This document shows positions 18,244 through 26,805 of a DNA stretch of 64,000 bases, in pieces. Position 1 is the stretch's first letter. Every line of letters starts with the position of its first letter. Position numbers and translations under genes: made by a program. Below the pieces are notes generated by a model. The model searched no databases. It was not told the DNA's origin and was given only the letters and a program-made list of their open reading frames with translations. The stretch spans positions 124,001 through 188,000 of the forward strand of contig NZ_JAALJI010000011.1 in the NCBI RefSeq assembly GCF_011064595.1, in the 5' to 3' direction. This DNA comes from Paludisphaera soli (GTDB taxonomy: Bacteria > Planctomycetota > Planctomycetia > Isosphaerales > Isosphaeraceae).

Positions 18244-19602
18244 CTACCGGGGATAGCGGACGCGGCGGATCTTCGAAGGGGCGTCGTCGGGGGGGAACTC
18301 CTTGAGTTCCGGCACGAGCTGCTGCGCCTTGGGGCCGAAGGCGCGCAGGGCGCGGGCGAGGACGGGGCGCTGCTTCGGGGTGGCGGCCGCCCAGGATCCG
18401 GCCAGCGTCGCGAGGGCGCGGTCCTCGTCGGGCGTGCCGCGGGCGACCTCGACGAGTGCCTCGGCGACGATCCCGCGCAGGAGGTCGGCGTCGCGCGGGG
18501 CCGCCTCGTAGGTCGCGAGGAGCAGGGGCGCGGCGGAGGCGGCCGAGCGGCCGAGGATCCCCAGGGACCAGGCGGCCTCGGCGAGCCGGAACTCGCGTTC
18601 CGAAGCAGGCTGAGCCGGCGGGCCGGCGTGCTTCAAGACGTCGCCCAGGACCTCGACCGTCCCCGGGGGCGCGGGGCTCGCGTCCGTGACGTTCTCGCCG
18701 ATCGCCCCCGACGCCATCGCCAGGATCGCCTCGGAGAGCGGGGGCGGGTCGGCGGAACGGGCCCGCGCCAGCTCCTCGCGGATCGCGGCGACGAGCGCGG
18801 GAAGGGCCGGGCCGGCGTCGGGGCCCATGTGGTTGATCGCCGTCGCGCAGCAGCGGCGGACTTCCGGGTCCGGGCTCGCCAGCCCCTCGATGAGCAGCGG
18901 CAGGACCGACGGTTCGAGCCTGGTGTAGTGGAAGACCCTCGCGAATTCCGAGCGGGCGGCCCGGCCTTCGGTCGGCAGGCGCCGCAGGGCCACCGGGACG
19001 ATCCGCTCGGGCCCGCGAGCGTAGGCGGCCACGGCGGCGGCCGCGGCCTTGCGGACCTGTTCGTCCTCGTCGTCCAGCCCGTCCACCAGCCGGGGGGGCG
19101 GGTCCTGGAGCCTCCGGGCCGAGGCCAGGGCCTGCAGGGCCCTCGCCGCGGCCGCGCGGAGGAAGGGCGACGGGTCGTCGAGGCGCGCCGCCGTCGCCGA
19201 CTCGGCCCTGCGGCCGAGCGCCTCGACCTCCGCTTCCCGGCCGGCGCCGGCCTGACCCTGGCGGCCGTATCGCTCGATCAGCCCGGAGGTCGCCGAGAGG
19301 GCCGCACCGCGGATCATCGGCGACGCGTCGCCCAGCGCGCCGAGCAGGGCGGGGAAGACCCGGACGAACTCCTCCGGGCCTTCGACCGCCGCGTTGAGGC
19401 CGAGGATCGTGTTGGTCCTGGCGATCTCCTCGCCTTGTTCGAGGTTGCGGACGACCAGCTCGATGCGTTCCCTCGACCGCCGCTCCCGGTCGGCCCGGAA
19501 CCCGAGCACGCCCGCCGCGACGGCCAGGATCGCCAGGCCGACCGCCGCGATCCGCTTCCAGTTCCAGGACCACGTCCGGCCGCGATCGACGTCTCCCATC
19601 AT
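18244..19602 (-). CDS. Membrane-anchored HEAT-repeat protein
   Basis: A 452-residue protein with a single membrane helix near residues 15-32 (IAAVGLAILAVAAGVLGF) followed by HEAT-like repeats to the end (PALLGALGDASPMIRGAALSA; DDPSPFLRAAAARALQAL; ASPDPEVRRCCATAINHMGP). The repeats should face outside the cytoplasm and serve in protein binding; no enzyme domain is seen. The adjacent ATG codons at 19602 and 19599 are equally plausible starts. A longer open frame upstream lacks protein-like sequence. It lies 129 bases upstream of the DUF1592 gene on the same strand, so co-transcription is possible. Confidence 0.75.
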   Translation of the reverse strand: MMGDVDRGRTWSWNWKRIAAVGLAILAVAAGVLGFRADRERRSRERIELVVRNLEQGEEIARTNTILGLNAAVEGPEEFVRVFPALLGALGDASPMIRGAALSATSGLIERYGRQGQAGAGREAEVEALGRRAESATAARLDDPSPFLRAAAARALQALASARRLQDPPPRLVDGLDDEDEQVRKAAAAAVAAYARGPERIVPVALRRLPTEGRAARSEFARVFHYTRLEPSVLPLLIEGLASPDPEVRRCCATAINHMGPDAGPALPALVAAIREELARARSADPPPLSEAILAMASGAIGENVTDASPAPPGTVEVLGDVLKHAGPPAQPASEREFRLAEAAWSLGILGRSAASAAPLLLATYEAAPRDADLLRGIVAEALVEVARGTPDEDRALATLAGSWAAATPKQRPVLARALRAFGPKAQQLVPELKEFPPDDAPSKIRRVRYPR

Positions 19603-19808
19603 CCCACCCCCCGATCCGATCGTGCCTTCGATGCGCCGCCGTTCCAGGCCTCGATTGGAATGGCTCCGCGCGGCGGTATCCAGGAAAAGCCGGGAAAGTC
19701 CGCCGCGGGCCGACCGCGATTCCATGGCTCCGCCGGCCGCTCCGGGTTAACATGCCGGACCGATTCATGCCCGAGCCTCGACCGAGGCGACCGTTCGGAG
19801 GCTGGACG

Positions 19809-20483
19809 ATGGCCGGACAATCCTTGAAGGATCGGACGATCGCCGAGTTGGAGGGGCAGGGCTTCCGCCCGGCCCGATGGCTCCCCGAGCCGGACGCCGG
19901 CCGGTCGCTCCGGCCGTTGGAAGAGGTCGCCGCCCGCCTGATGGCGCTGCACGCCCTCTTCTCCTGGGTGGTCCTCCCCGAGGACCTCGTCGCGACCGAC
20001 CGGATCGAGGGGGCTCTGGGCAGGAACGACCTGCGGAGCTGGCTGACGGACGAGGAGGGGGAGATCCTGTCGCTGGACCGCGCGGGGGCGAACGAGGCGC
20101 ACGCCGGCTCGATCGGCTGGAAGCTCGAGAACATGTGGCCGCTGGCCTGGGTGCTCGGGTTCGAGCCGCCGCCGTCGGTGGGCTCGCAGGTCGGGCCCGA
20201 GGTCGCCCGGCCGATGATCGTCGACTTCATCCCCGGCCTGGGAGGGACCGTCGCCGACGCCGTCGCCGGGTCGAAGCCGCGGACGGTCGAGGAGGTGATC
20301 GCCCTGGAATACCGCTTCTACTGCGCCCACAACGCCGTCCGCAGCGCCCAGCTCGGCCGGGACACGGTGCCGCGGGGCTTCCACCCGATCCACGACGGCG
20401 GCGCCGTCCACGAGCGGCGGCACGGCCTCACCTGGTGCCTCAGCCCCGCCGTATCCTGGGAAGAGACGGACCTGAGCACCTGA
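19809..20483 (+). CDS. DUF4272 domain protein
   Basis: A 224-residue soluble protein matching the DUF4272 pattern: an N-terminal PLEEVAARLMALHALFSWVV segment, a WKLENMWPLAWVLGFEPPPSVG segment and a C-terminal YRFYCAHNAVRSAQLG helix ending in HERRHGLTWCL. The function of the family is unknown. The ATG at 19809 is preceded seven bases upstream by GGAGG. Upstream ATGs at 19752 and 19767 are in frame but lack this. It is divergent from the HEAT gene across about 200 bases. Confidence 0.75.
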   Translation: MAGQSLKDRTIAELEGQGFRPARWLPEPDAGRSLRPLEEVAARLMALHALFSWVVLPEDLVATDRIEGALGRNDLRSWLTDEEGEILSLDRAGANEAHAGSIGWKLENMWPLAWVLGFEPPPSVGSQVGPEVARPMIVDFIPGLGGTVADAVAGSKPRTVEEVIALEYRFYCAHNAVRSAQLGRDTVPRGFHPIHDGGAVHERRHGLTWCLSPAVSWEETDLST

Positions 20484-20591
20484 GATCGTCGCGGTCGCGT
20501 CGTCCCGGCGGGGGACGGCCGGGCGAACTACGGACACCGGCCGGGCCGTGGGGCCCGGTCCACCGCCGAGTCTGATGAAAGGAGCGTGGAG

Positions 20592-21086
20592 ATGGGCCGC
20601 CTCCCGATCGCCCGGCTCATGGTCCTGATCGGCATCGCCGCCCTCGAACTGGTGGCGATCCGGGCGCTCGTGAGGGAGGCGTCCAGGTTGGTCCTCGCCG
20701 GCCCGCTCCTCGCGTCGCGGACGTTCACGATCCTGATCTATGGAGCCCTCCCGATGGCGAACGTCCTGGCGTTCGGCCTCGCGATCGGCTGGCGACGCCG
20801 CAGCCCGTTTCTCCTGGGATTCGCGACGTTCGGGGCGGCGGCCCTGGCCCTCGCCCTCGCCGGACTGGCCCGGTCCCCGGATGAGACGGTAGGCTTCCTG
20901 TGCGACCGAGTCATCGAGCCTCTCTTCAAGGCCGTGACCCATGGACGTTACGTCACGAAAGGCGGCCTGATCGTCCTGCACGCCGTCGTCGTCGCCGGCC
21001 TCATCCTGCCGCAACTGGCCCTCGCCCTGATCGGCGGCCTCCTGTTCCACGGGGCGTCGCGAGTAATCGTCGGCCCACCTCGATGA
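20592..21086 (+). CDS. Hypothetical multi-pass membrane protein
   Basis: A 164-residue protein with about four membrane helices: residues 6-24 (IARLMVLIGIAALELVAI), about 45-65 (ILIYGALPMANVLAFGLAIGW), about 72-92 (FLLGFATFGAAALALALAGLA) and about 125-150 (LIVLHAVVVAGLILPQLALALI). I recognise no family, although small membrane proteins of this shape are common in planctomycetes. The ATG at 20592 has AAAGGAG at 20578-20584; a GTG at 20586 is also in frame. Confidence 0.65.
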   Translation: MGRLPIARLMVLIGIAALELVAIRALVREASRLVLAGPLLASRTFTILIYGALPMANVLAFGLAIGWRRRSPFLLGFATFGAAALALALAGLARSPDETVGFLCDRVIEPLFKAVTHGRYVTKGGLIVLHAVVVAGLILPQLALALIGGLLFHGASRVIVGPPR

Positions 21087-21132
21087 CCGAAGCGACGGCT
21101 TGCACGAAGCCTAAAATTGAGGAGGAGACGCG

Positions 21133-21840
21133 ATGGCGGCGATCCTTTCATCGATCCAGGTGGGCCGGCCCCGGACGTGGGGAGAGGAGGGGGCGGCCGA
21201 CCCGATGGATCGGCCCTGGGAGACCGGCTTCGTCAAGGGGCCCGTCGAAGGCCCGGTGAGGCTGCGGCGGACGAACCTCGACGGCGACGGCCAGGCCGAC
21301 ACGGTGAACCACGGCGGGCCCGACAAGGCCGTCTGCTGCTACCCGGCGGCCCATTACCCGGGCTGGCGGGCCGAGACCGGCCTGGCCGAGCTGGCCTTCG
21401 GCGGCTTCGGCGAGAACTTCACGGTCGAGGGGCTGGCCGAGGCCGACGTTTGCGTCGGCGACGTCTGGCGCGTGGGCGAGGCGCTGGTGCAGGTCTCGCA
21501 GCCCCGCCAGCCCTGCTGGAAGATCGCCCGCCGCTGGAAGATCAAGACGCTCACGCTCCAGGTCCAGCAGACGGGCCGCACCGGCTGGTACGTCCGCGTC
21601 CTGGAGGAAGGGCTCGTCGCCCCGGGCTCGCCGATCACGGTCGTCGAGCGCCCCCACCCGGACTGGACCGTCGCCCGCGCCAACCGGATCATGCACCACG
21701 ACAAGGCCGACCTCGCCGGCGCGGCCGAGCTGGCCGCGCTCCCGGCCCTCGCCGCGAGCTGGCGGGGCCAGCTTCAGGGCCGGGTCGCCAAACGCCCACC
21801 CGACCCGTCGGCGAGGCTGCAAGGCCCCGGCGACGCCTGA
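21133..21840 (+). CDS. MOSC domain protein, YiiM-like
   Basis: A 235-residue MOSC-domain protein close to the YiiM group, which carries molybdenum cofactor and reduces N-hydroxylated compounds. Motifs: VRLRRTNLDGDGQADTVNHGGPDKAVCCYP, of which the NHGGPDKAV part is the family hallmark; the FGENFTVEGL segment; and the conserved cysteine in QPRQPCWKIARRW, expected to bind the cofactor. The start has GGAGGAG six bases upstream. No molybdopterin synthesis genes are nearby. Confidence 0.88.
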   Translation: MAAILSSIQVGRPRTWGEEGAADPMDRPWETGFVKGPVEGPVRLRRTNLDGDGQADTVNHGGPDKAVCCYPAAHYPGWRAETGLAELAFGGFGENFTVEGLAEADVCVGDVWRVGEALVQVSQPRQPCWKIARRWKIKTLTLQVQQTGRTGWYVRVLEEGLVAPGSPITVVERPHPDWTVARANRIMHHDKADLAGAAELAALPALAASWRGQLQGRVAKRPPDPSARLQGPGDA

Positions 21841-21906
21841 CGCGGCGGATCCCGAAAGTCCGCCCTGAACACCACCGGCTCGGCCGCCGTCGAGAGGCCC
21901 GGATCG

Positions 21907-22015
21907 GGGTGCGACGGGTTCCGTGAACCCGTGGATCGGCGTCGGGCTGGTCCCGAGCCGCCGCCGAGATCCCGAGCCGGTCCACGGGTTCACGGAACCC
22001 GTGGCACCCAGGTGC
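21907..22015. repeat. ACGGGTTC/GAACCCGT palindrome, two copies in inverted pair
   Basis: Two copies of a palindrome reading ACGGGTTCCGTGAACCCGT or its complement, at about 21914-21932 and 21982-22003. They lie in inverted arrangement, and the intervening DNA (TCCCGAGCCG ... CCCGAGCCGG) is itself partly repeated. The right copy continues into GGCACCCAGGT. A third copy lies at 22811-22848, so the family flanks the orphan membrane gene. Confidence 0.8.
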
Positions 22016-22173
22016 TTTCCTTTATGTATGAATCCGTGAGGTTGAGCGAGGACTCCCCGGAATCCCGTCGGCTTCCCCGGATCGGAGTGACTCCCACGTG
22101 CGTTTCGCGATAAACTGGAACGACGGACGGAACGCCCGAAACCGACCCGACGCGCCACCCGACGGAACGCCCC

Positions 22174-22752
22174 ATGAGCATGATCACGCCGAGCGAAGGC
22201 CGCAACGGCCCCCTCCACCAGACCCCGAAGCCCTCGCCCCCGATCCCCGGGTCGCCGCCGCGGGCGGTCGACCTGCGCGGCGGGCGAGGCGGCCGGGAGT
22301 ATTCCGGGCGCCGGTTCGTGATCCTGTCGGGCGTGGGGGTGGTCCTGCTCTGGGCCTTGCTCTTCCTGATCTTCCGGCCGGGCCTGGACCGCTTCAAGGA
22401 GCGCACCGAGTTCGGCCGCAAGGAGGTCGCCCCGACGGTCTTCGAGCTGCGGAAGGTCCAGCCCCCCGGCGTCGACTCCCGCGCCTGGGACGAGGCCGTC
22501 CAGGCGACCTACGGCCTGCTGGCGACGACCACCGCGTCGGGCGAGCTGCCGATCGAGGAGCAGACCGCCCTCCGCGACCAGGTCAAGGCCGTCGCCGCCC
22601 GCGCGGGCGAGCATCCCGAGAACGCCGTCGCCGAGCTGGCCGCCCTCTGGGACTCCGTCGCCGCCCGCGCCCGCCAGGCCCACCGCCCCGGCGAGCCCGA
22701 CGTCGACCGCCGCCACCCGCGCCCCTCCCTCCTGCCGCCGCCGAAGGGCTGA
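22174..22752 (+). CDS. Hypothetical single-pass membrane protein
   Basis: A 192-residue protein: Pro-rich cytoplasmic N-terminus of about 45 residues, one membrane helix near residues 48-68 (FVILSGVGVVLLWALLFLIF) and a soluble alpha-helical C-terminal region (DSRAWDEAVQATYGLLATTT ... AENAVAELAALWDSVAARAR-like). I recognise no family. Two ATGs (22174 and 22180) are possible starts. The gene is bracketed by copies of the ACGGGTTC palindrome. Confidence 0.6.
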   Translation: MSMITPSEGRNGPLHQTPKPSPPIPGSPPRAVDLRGGRGGREYSGRRFVILSGVGVVLLWALLFLIFRPGLDRFKERTEFGRKEVAPTVFELRKVQPPGVDSRAWDEAVQATYGLLATTTASGELPIEEQTALRDQVKAVAARAGEHPENAVAELAALWDSVAARARQAHRPGEPDVDRRHPRPSLLPPPKG

Positions 22753-22810
22753 AACGCGCGCTTTTCGACACGCCTCACTCGACCCGACCCGTACGCGATG
22801 GAAAATCGTC

Positions 22811-22848
22811 GGGTGCCACGGGTTCGGGGAACCCGTGGCACCCAGGTC
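22811..22848. repeat. ACGGGTTC/GAACCCGT palindrome, third copy
   Basis: A 38-base near-perfect palindrome containing GGTGCCACGGGTTC and GAACCCGTGGCACC around a GGG centre, followed by CAGGT. It matches the right-hand copy at about 21982-22014, including the GGCACCCAGGT tail. It lies in the gap between two convergent genes, where it could form a strong hairpin. Confidence 0.85.
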
Positions 22849-22899
22849 CGGCCCTCGCGAAGACCCTGTGTCGTGGCGTCGAGCGAGGAGCGTCCAATT

Positions 22900-23847
22900 T
22901 CACGCCCGGCGGGGGCTCGCGCCCAGCAAATCGGCCAACGCCGCGTCCAGGCGGGGGAACCGGAACGCGAATCCTTCGGCTTCGAGCCGCTTCGAGACGA
23001 CGTAGCGGCCGTAGAGGGCCAGCTCCGGGTCGGTCCGCATGACGAGCGGGGCGCCGAGGCGGACGAGCCAGGCGGGGGCGGGGAGGCCGATCGGCATGCC
23101 GACGGCGCGGCGAAGCGTCCGCATGAACTCGCGCTAGGGGACGGGCTCCGGGGCGGAGGCGATGTACGCTCCTTGCATCGTCGGGCCGTCCAGGGCGCGT
23201 TCAAAGAGCCGGTTCATGTCGAGTTCGTGGATCCAGCTCATCCCCTGCTCGCCCGAGCCGACCCGCCCTCCCAGGCCGAGGCGGACCAGCGTGCGGAGCC
23301 TCGCGAGCGCGCCGCCGCCGGCCCCGCGATCGCGGCCGACGACGAAGCTCGTCCGCAGCACCACGGCCCGCTGCGAGGGGAGGACGCTCCGCGCGAATTC
23401 CTCCTCCCACGCCCGGCCGACCTCGGGGGCGAGGCCGAGGCCGAAGGGGGAATCCTCGTCGCAGACCTCGCGCGGCGGGTCGCCGTAGATGTGGGCGGTG
23501 CTCATCTGGACCCAGACCGGCGGCGGGGCCGCGACGGCGCGGACGGCCAGGCCCAGCACGCGGGTCGATTCGACGCGGGAGCGGAGGATCTCGTCGCGAT
23601 GGTCGGGCGTCTTGATGCAGTCGACGGTCCGCCCCGCCAGGTTCACCAGGCCGCTCGCCCCGTCCAGCTCGCGGGCCCAATCGCCGACCGTGCGGCCGTC
23701 CCAGGCGACGTGCCGCCAGGGGCCGGCCGGCTTCGGGGGCCTGCGGGAGAGGATCACGACGGGTCGGCCCGGGCTCAGGTGCGTCGCCAGCGACACGCCC
23801 AGGAAGCCGCTGCCGCCGGCGACGACGACCGGCCCCGGCCCGGTCAT
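22900..23847 (-). pseudogene. TIGR01777-type NAD-dependent epimerase interrupted by TAG
   Basis: Together the two open segments would make an SDR-family protein of the TIGR01777 type (YfcH-like). The N-terminal Rossmann motif is intact ([14 protein letters not shown]), followed by [14 protein letters not shown] and the [11 protein letters not shown] region. The reading frame is cut by a TAG at 23134-23136 directly after APEPVP. The same frame then continues with [20 protein letters not shown], the standard start of the C-terminal DUF1731 domain, to a stop at 22900. One base change or sequencing error explains it, most simply CAG to TAG. It overlaps the rsmA stop by ATGA and is last in the ribE-rsmA chain. 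Confidence 0.85.
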
Positions 23848-24827
23848 TCGGCGTCGGGCTCGTCGGGCGACGCTTCGGCTTCCGCCGCTTCCTCATCGGC
23901 GTCGTCCGCCGACCGGACGTCGCCCCAGCTCGCCTGCAGGGCCTTCGCTAGCGCGATCCACTGGGGGACTTCCAGGGCCTCGCCGCGGAGGCGGCCGTCG
24001 ATGGCGACGGATTCCAGGACGGCGTCGACGTCGGCCTTGGCGACCCCCTCGGGGGCGAGCTTCGAGAGGACGACGCGGAGGTTCTTGCGGCGGTGGAGGA
24101 AGACGTCGCGGACGAACCGGTGGAACCAGGCCAGGTCGCCCACGGCCTCGCGCTTCTCGGGGATCGGCCGGATCGCCACGATCGCCGACTCGACCTTGGG
24201 GCGGGGCCAGAAGACCGTCGGCGCCAGGACGCGCGCGATCTCGACCTCGGACGTCGCCTGCATGAGCACCGACAGGGCGCTGTTCTCGGGCGAGCCGGGG
24301 CCGGCGATCATCCGCTCGCCCAACTCCTTCTGGATGGTGACGACCATCGATTCCGGCCGGTGGGCGTCGTCGACCAGCAGGTTCATGATGAGCGGCGTGG
24401 CGATGTTGTACGGCAGATTCGCCACGAGCTTGTAGGGCCGACCTTCGCGGAGGGCGTCCAGGGCCTCCAAAACCTCGGGGGCCACGCGGTGCTTGGAGGC
24501 CAGTGCGTCGAGGTTCAGGACGCGGGCGTTAGGCAGGTCGGCGATCGCCTCGGTGGTCAGGGCGGCCATCCCGGGATCGACCTCGACGGCCAGGACCCGC
24601 GCCCCGCGGCCGGCCATGAGGGCGGTCAAGGCCCCCGCGCCGGGGCCGACTTCCAGGATCACGTCGTCGGGGCCGACGGCGGCCTGCTCGACGATCACGT
24701 CGTGGATGTTCAGGTCGATGAGGAAGTTCTGGCCCAGCCGGTGCCGGGGCGAGAGCCCGCGGCGGCCGAACAGCCGTCGGAGGTACGATTGCGTCTGGCG
24801 TTGGGGCGTAGGGGCTTCGCTCGTCAT
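23844..24827 (-). CDS. rsmA: 16S rRNA dimethyladenosine transferase RsmA (KsgA)
   Basis: A 327-residue S-adenosylmethionine-dependent methyltransferase that dimethylates two adjacent adenines near the 3' end of 16S rRNA during small-subunit maturation. Motifs: [10 protein letters not shown] near residue 30, the SAM loop [10 protein letters not shown] at 59-68, the acidic VEVD at 81-84 and the catalytic NLPY at 137-140, followed by the family-typical [11 protein letters not shown] and FLHRRKNLR segments. The last ~20 residues form an acidic tail that is not part of the core enzyme. It starts at an ATG overlapping the ribE stop (ATGA) and ends overlapping the epimerase start. Confidence 0.95.
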   Translation of the reverse strand: MTSEAPTPQRQTQSYLRRLFGRRGLSPRHRLGQNFLIDLNIHDVIVEQAAVGPDDVILEVGPGAGALTALMAGRGARVLAVEVDPGMAALTTEAIADLPNARVLNLDALASKHRVAPEVLEALDALREGRPYKLVANLPYNIATPLIMNLLVDDAHRPESMVVTIQKELGERMIAGPGSPENSALSVLMQATSEVEIARVLAPTVFWPRPKVESAIVAIRPIPEKREAVGDLAWFHRFVRDVFLHRRKNLRVVLSKLAPEGVAKADVDAVLESVAIDGRLRGEALEVPQWIALAKALQASWGDVRSADDADEEAAEAEASPDEPDAE

Positions 24828-25417
24828 CGGACCTGCCCCAGGAGCTTCTGGACGTGCTTGGCCAGCACGTCGGCCTCGATGTTGACGCGGTCGCCGGGCC
24901 GCAAAAGCCCCAGGGTGGTGACGCCCAGGGTGTGCGGGATCAGCATGATCGAGAACGACGACGGTCCCACGTCCACCAGGGTCAGGCTCACGCCGTCGAC
25001 GGCGATCGAGCCCTTGGGGACCATCAAGGCGGTCCAGGCGGGGTCGATCTCGAAGCCGAAGAACTCCCACTCCCCCTCGCGACGGCGCTCGCGGAGGGCG
25101 GCGGTGGCGTCGACGTGCCCCTGGACGAAGTGGCCGCCGAGGCGGTCGCCCACGCGGAGCGAGCGCTCCAGGTTCACCCGGTCGCCCGGCTTGCGGGCCC
25201 CGAGGTTGGTGCGGAGCAGGGTCTCGGGCCCGGCCTGGACCTCGAAGCGTTCCGGGCCGGTCACGACGACGGAGAGGCAGCAGCCGTTGACCGCCACGCT
25301 CTCGCCGATCGCCAGCGGGGCGTCGAGCCCCTCCCAGCGGACGGCGAACCGCCGGCCCCCGTCCTCGTCCGCGGCCTCCTCGATCCGCCCCATCGCCTCG
25401 ACCAGACCCGTGAACAC
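24824..25417 (-). CDS. ribE: Riboflavin synthase alpha subunit
   Basis: A 197-residue protein that converts two 6,7-dimethyl-8-ribityllumazine molecules into riboflavin and a pyrimidine. It begins with the conserved FTGLVE and shows the internal duplication of the family: VAVNGCCLSVV at about residues 41-51 is echoed by IAVDGVSLTLV, and GDRVNLERSLR by GDRVNIEADVL. The GHFVQGHVD motif lies at residues 95-103. The start is GTG at 25417, with GGAGGT upstream. It heads a tightly overlapping chain with rsmA and the broken epimerase. Confidence 0.95.
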   Translation of the reverse strand: MFTGLVEAMGRIEEAADEDGGRRFAVRWEGLDAPLAIGESVAVNGCCLSVVVTGPERFEVQAGPETLLRTNLGARKPGDRVNLERSLRVGDRLGGHFVQGHVDATAALRERRREGEWEFFGFEIDPAWTALMVPKGSIAVDGVSLTLVDVGPSSFSIMLIPHTLGVTTLGLLRPGDRVNIEADVLAKHVQKLLGQVR

Positions 25418-25570
25418 GACCGACCTCCAGCCCTTTTCAGCACCGCGCGAGATGTTCGACTTCCCCATGGTAGCATCGGGCGGGCCGGGATAGAATCGGG
25501 GGTCCACGTCGGCGGACGGAATCCGTCCCCTTTCCTCGGATCGAGACGCCACGATACGGGAGACCCGCAC

Positions 25571-26479
25571 ATGACGCCCGCTCTCAACCGCCGCGACTTC
25601 CTCGCCTCCACCGCGGCCGCCGCGACGCTCGCCGCCACGGCCGGCGCCGGGACGTCGCGCGCCGCCGGGGCCTTCGGCCGCAACGCCCTGCCCGCCGGCC
25701 CCCAGGCCCGCGTCGTGCTCGGCAAGACCGGCATCGAGACGTCTCTCATCGGCATGGGGAGCGGCACCGTCGGCGGCGGCCAGTCCAGCAACCAGACCAA
25801 GCTGGGCGTCAAGGGCTTCACCAAGGTCGTCCGCCACGCGCTCGACCACGGCGTCACCCTGTTCGACGTCGCCGACCAGTACGGCTCGCACGTCTACCTG
25901 CGCGAGGCCCTCAAGGGGGTCCCCCGCGAGCAGTACCAGATCCAGACCAAGACCCACGCCACCGACGCCGTCACCGCCCGCGACCACCTCCAGCGCTACC
26001 GCCTGGAGCTGGGCGTGGACTACATCGACGTCCTGCTGCTCCACTGCATGACCAAGGACGGCTGGGACCACGAGCACACCGGCGCGATGGAAGCCCTGAT
26101 GCAGGCCAAGGAGGAGAAGCTGATCCGCGCCCACGGCACCAGCTGCCACGGCATGGACCCGCTCCGCACCTCCGCCAAGCTGCCGTTCGTCGAGGTCGAC
26201 CTCGCCCGGATCAACCCCGAAGGGCTGATCATGGACGACAAGAAGCCCGACGAGGTCGCCTCCGTCCTGGAGGAGATGCACAACGCCGGCAAGGGCGTCA
26301 TCGGCATGAAGATCCTCGGCGAGGGCAAGATCAACGAGCCCGGCCGCATCGACGCCAGCCTCCGCTACGTCCTCGGCCTCGGCACCGTCGACTCCTTCAT
26401 CATCGGCTTCCAGTCCACCGACCAGGTCGACGACATCCTCAAGCGCACCGAGGCCGCCATCGGCGCCCTCAAGGCCTGA
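25571..26479 (+). CDS. Tat-exported aldo/keto reductase
   Basis: A 302-residue aldo/keto reductase with a twin-arginine leader (NRRDFLASTAAAATLAATAG). The barrel begins at VVLGKTGIETSLIGMGSG. The usual catalytic tetrad is recognisable: Asp and Tyr in TLFDVADQYGSH, Lys in IQTKTHAT and His in DVLLLHCM. Planctomycete relatives of this group are exported oxidoreductases of unknown substrate. It is divergent from ribE across about 150 bases and followed by a cluster of dispersed repeats. Confidence 0.88.
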   Translation: MTPALNRRDFLASTAAAATLAATAGAGTSRAAGAFGRNALPAGPQARVVLGKTGIETSLIGMGSGTVGGGQSSNQTKLGVKGFTKVVRHALDHGVTLFDVADQYGSHVYLREALKGVPREQYQIQTKTHATDAVTARDHLQRYRLELGVDYIDVLLLHCMTKDGWDHEHTGAMEALMQAKEEKLIRAHGTSCHGMDPLRTSAKLPFVEVDLARINPEGLIMDDKKPDEVASVLEEMHNAGKGVIGMKILGEGKINEPGRIDASLRYVLGLGTVDSFIIGFQSTDQVDDILKRTEAAIGALKA

Positions 26480-26498
26480 CGAGTTCGAGCCCAACTCC

Positions 26499-26790
26499 CT
26501 TCCCCCCTCGCGGGGGAAGGTGGCCCGAAGGGCCGGATGAGGGGGAAGACGAGCACGAGCGCCGTCGGAGCCTCAGCCGGCCCGAAAAGCCGTCGCTGCC
26601 TCTCGCCGTCCGCCTGGATGGTCCCCCTCATCCGGCCTTCGCGAATCGTCCTTCTCCCCTCGTGGGAGAAGGTGCCGCGCAGCGGCGGATGAGGGGGGCG
26701 TTCCGAAAAGCCGTCGCTGCCACGTCTCGTCCGCCTGGATGGTCCCCCTCATCGACCGCTTCGCGGTCCTTCCCCCACCAGGGGAGAAGG
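26499..26790. repeat. Dispersed two-palindrome element, locus 4 (four copies, one truncated)
   Basis: Copies at about 26499-26549 (plus), 26620-26645 (minus, truncated), 26648-26698 (plus, variant beginning CCTTCTCCCCTCGTGGGAGAAGG) and 26742-26790 (minus). The segment AAAAGCCGTCGCTGCC between copies is itself present twice (about 26585 and 26706). The locus lies between the convergent ends of the aldo/keto reductase and radical SAM genes. No gene is visible in it. Confidence 0.85.
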
Positions 26791-26805
26791 GTAGGGAGGC
26801 CGATC

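Noticed and set aside
16141-19827. A plus-strand open frame of about 1200 codons
   Set aside because: It runs opposite the DUF1592 and HEAT genes and has no recognisable domain.
26499-26790. An insertion sequence at the four-copy repeat locus
   Set aside because: No transposase frame, no target-site duplication visible; the same elements occur at other loci alone.
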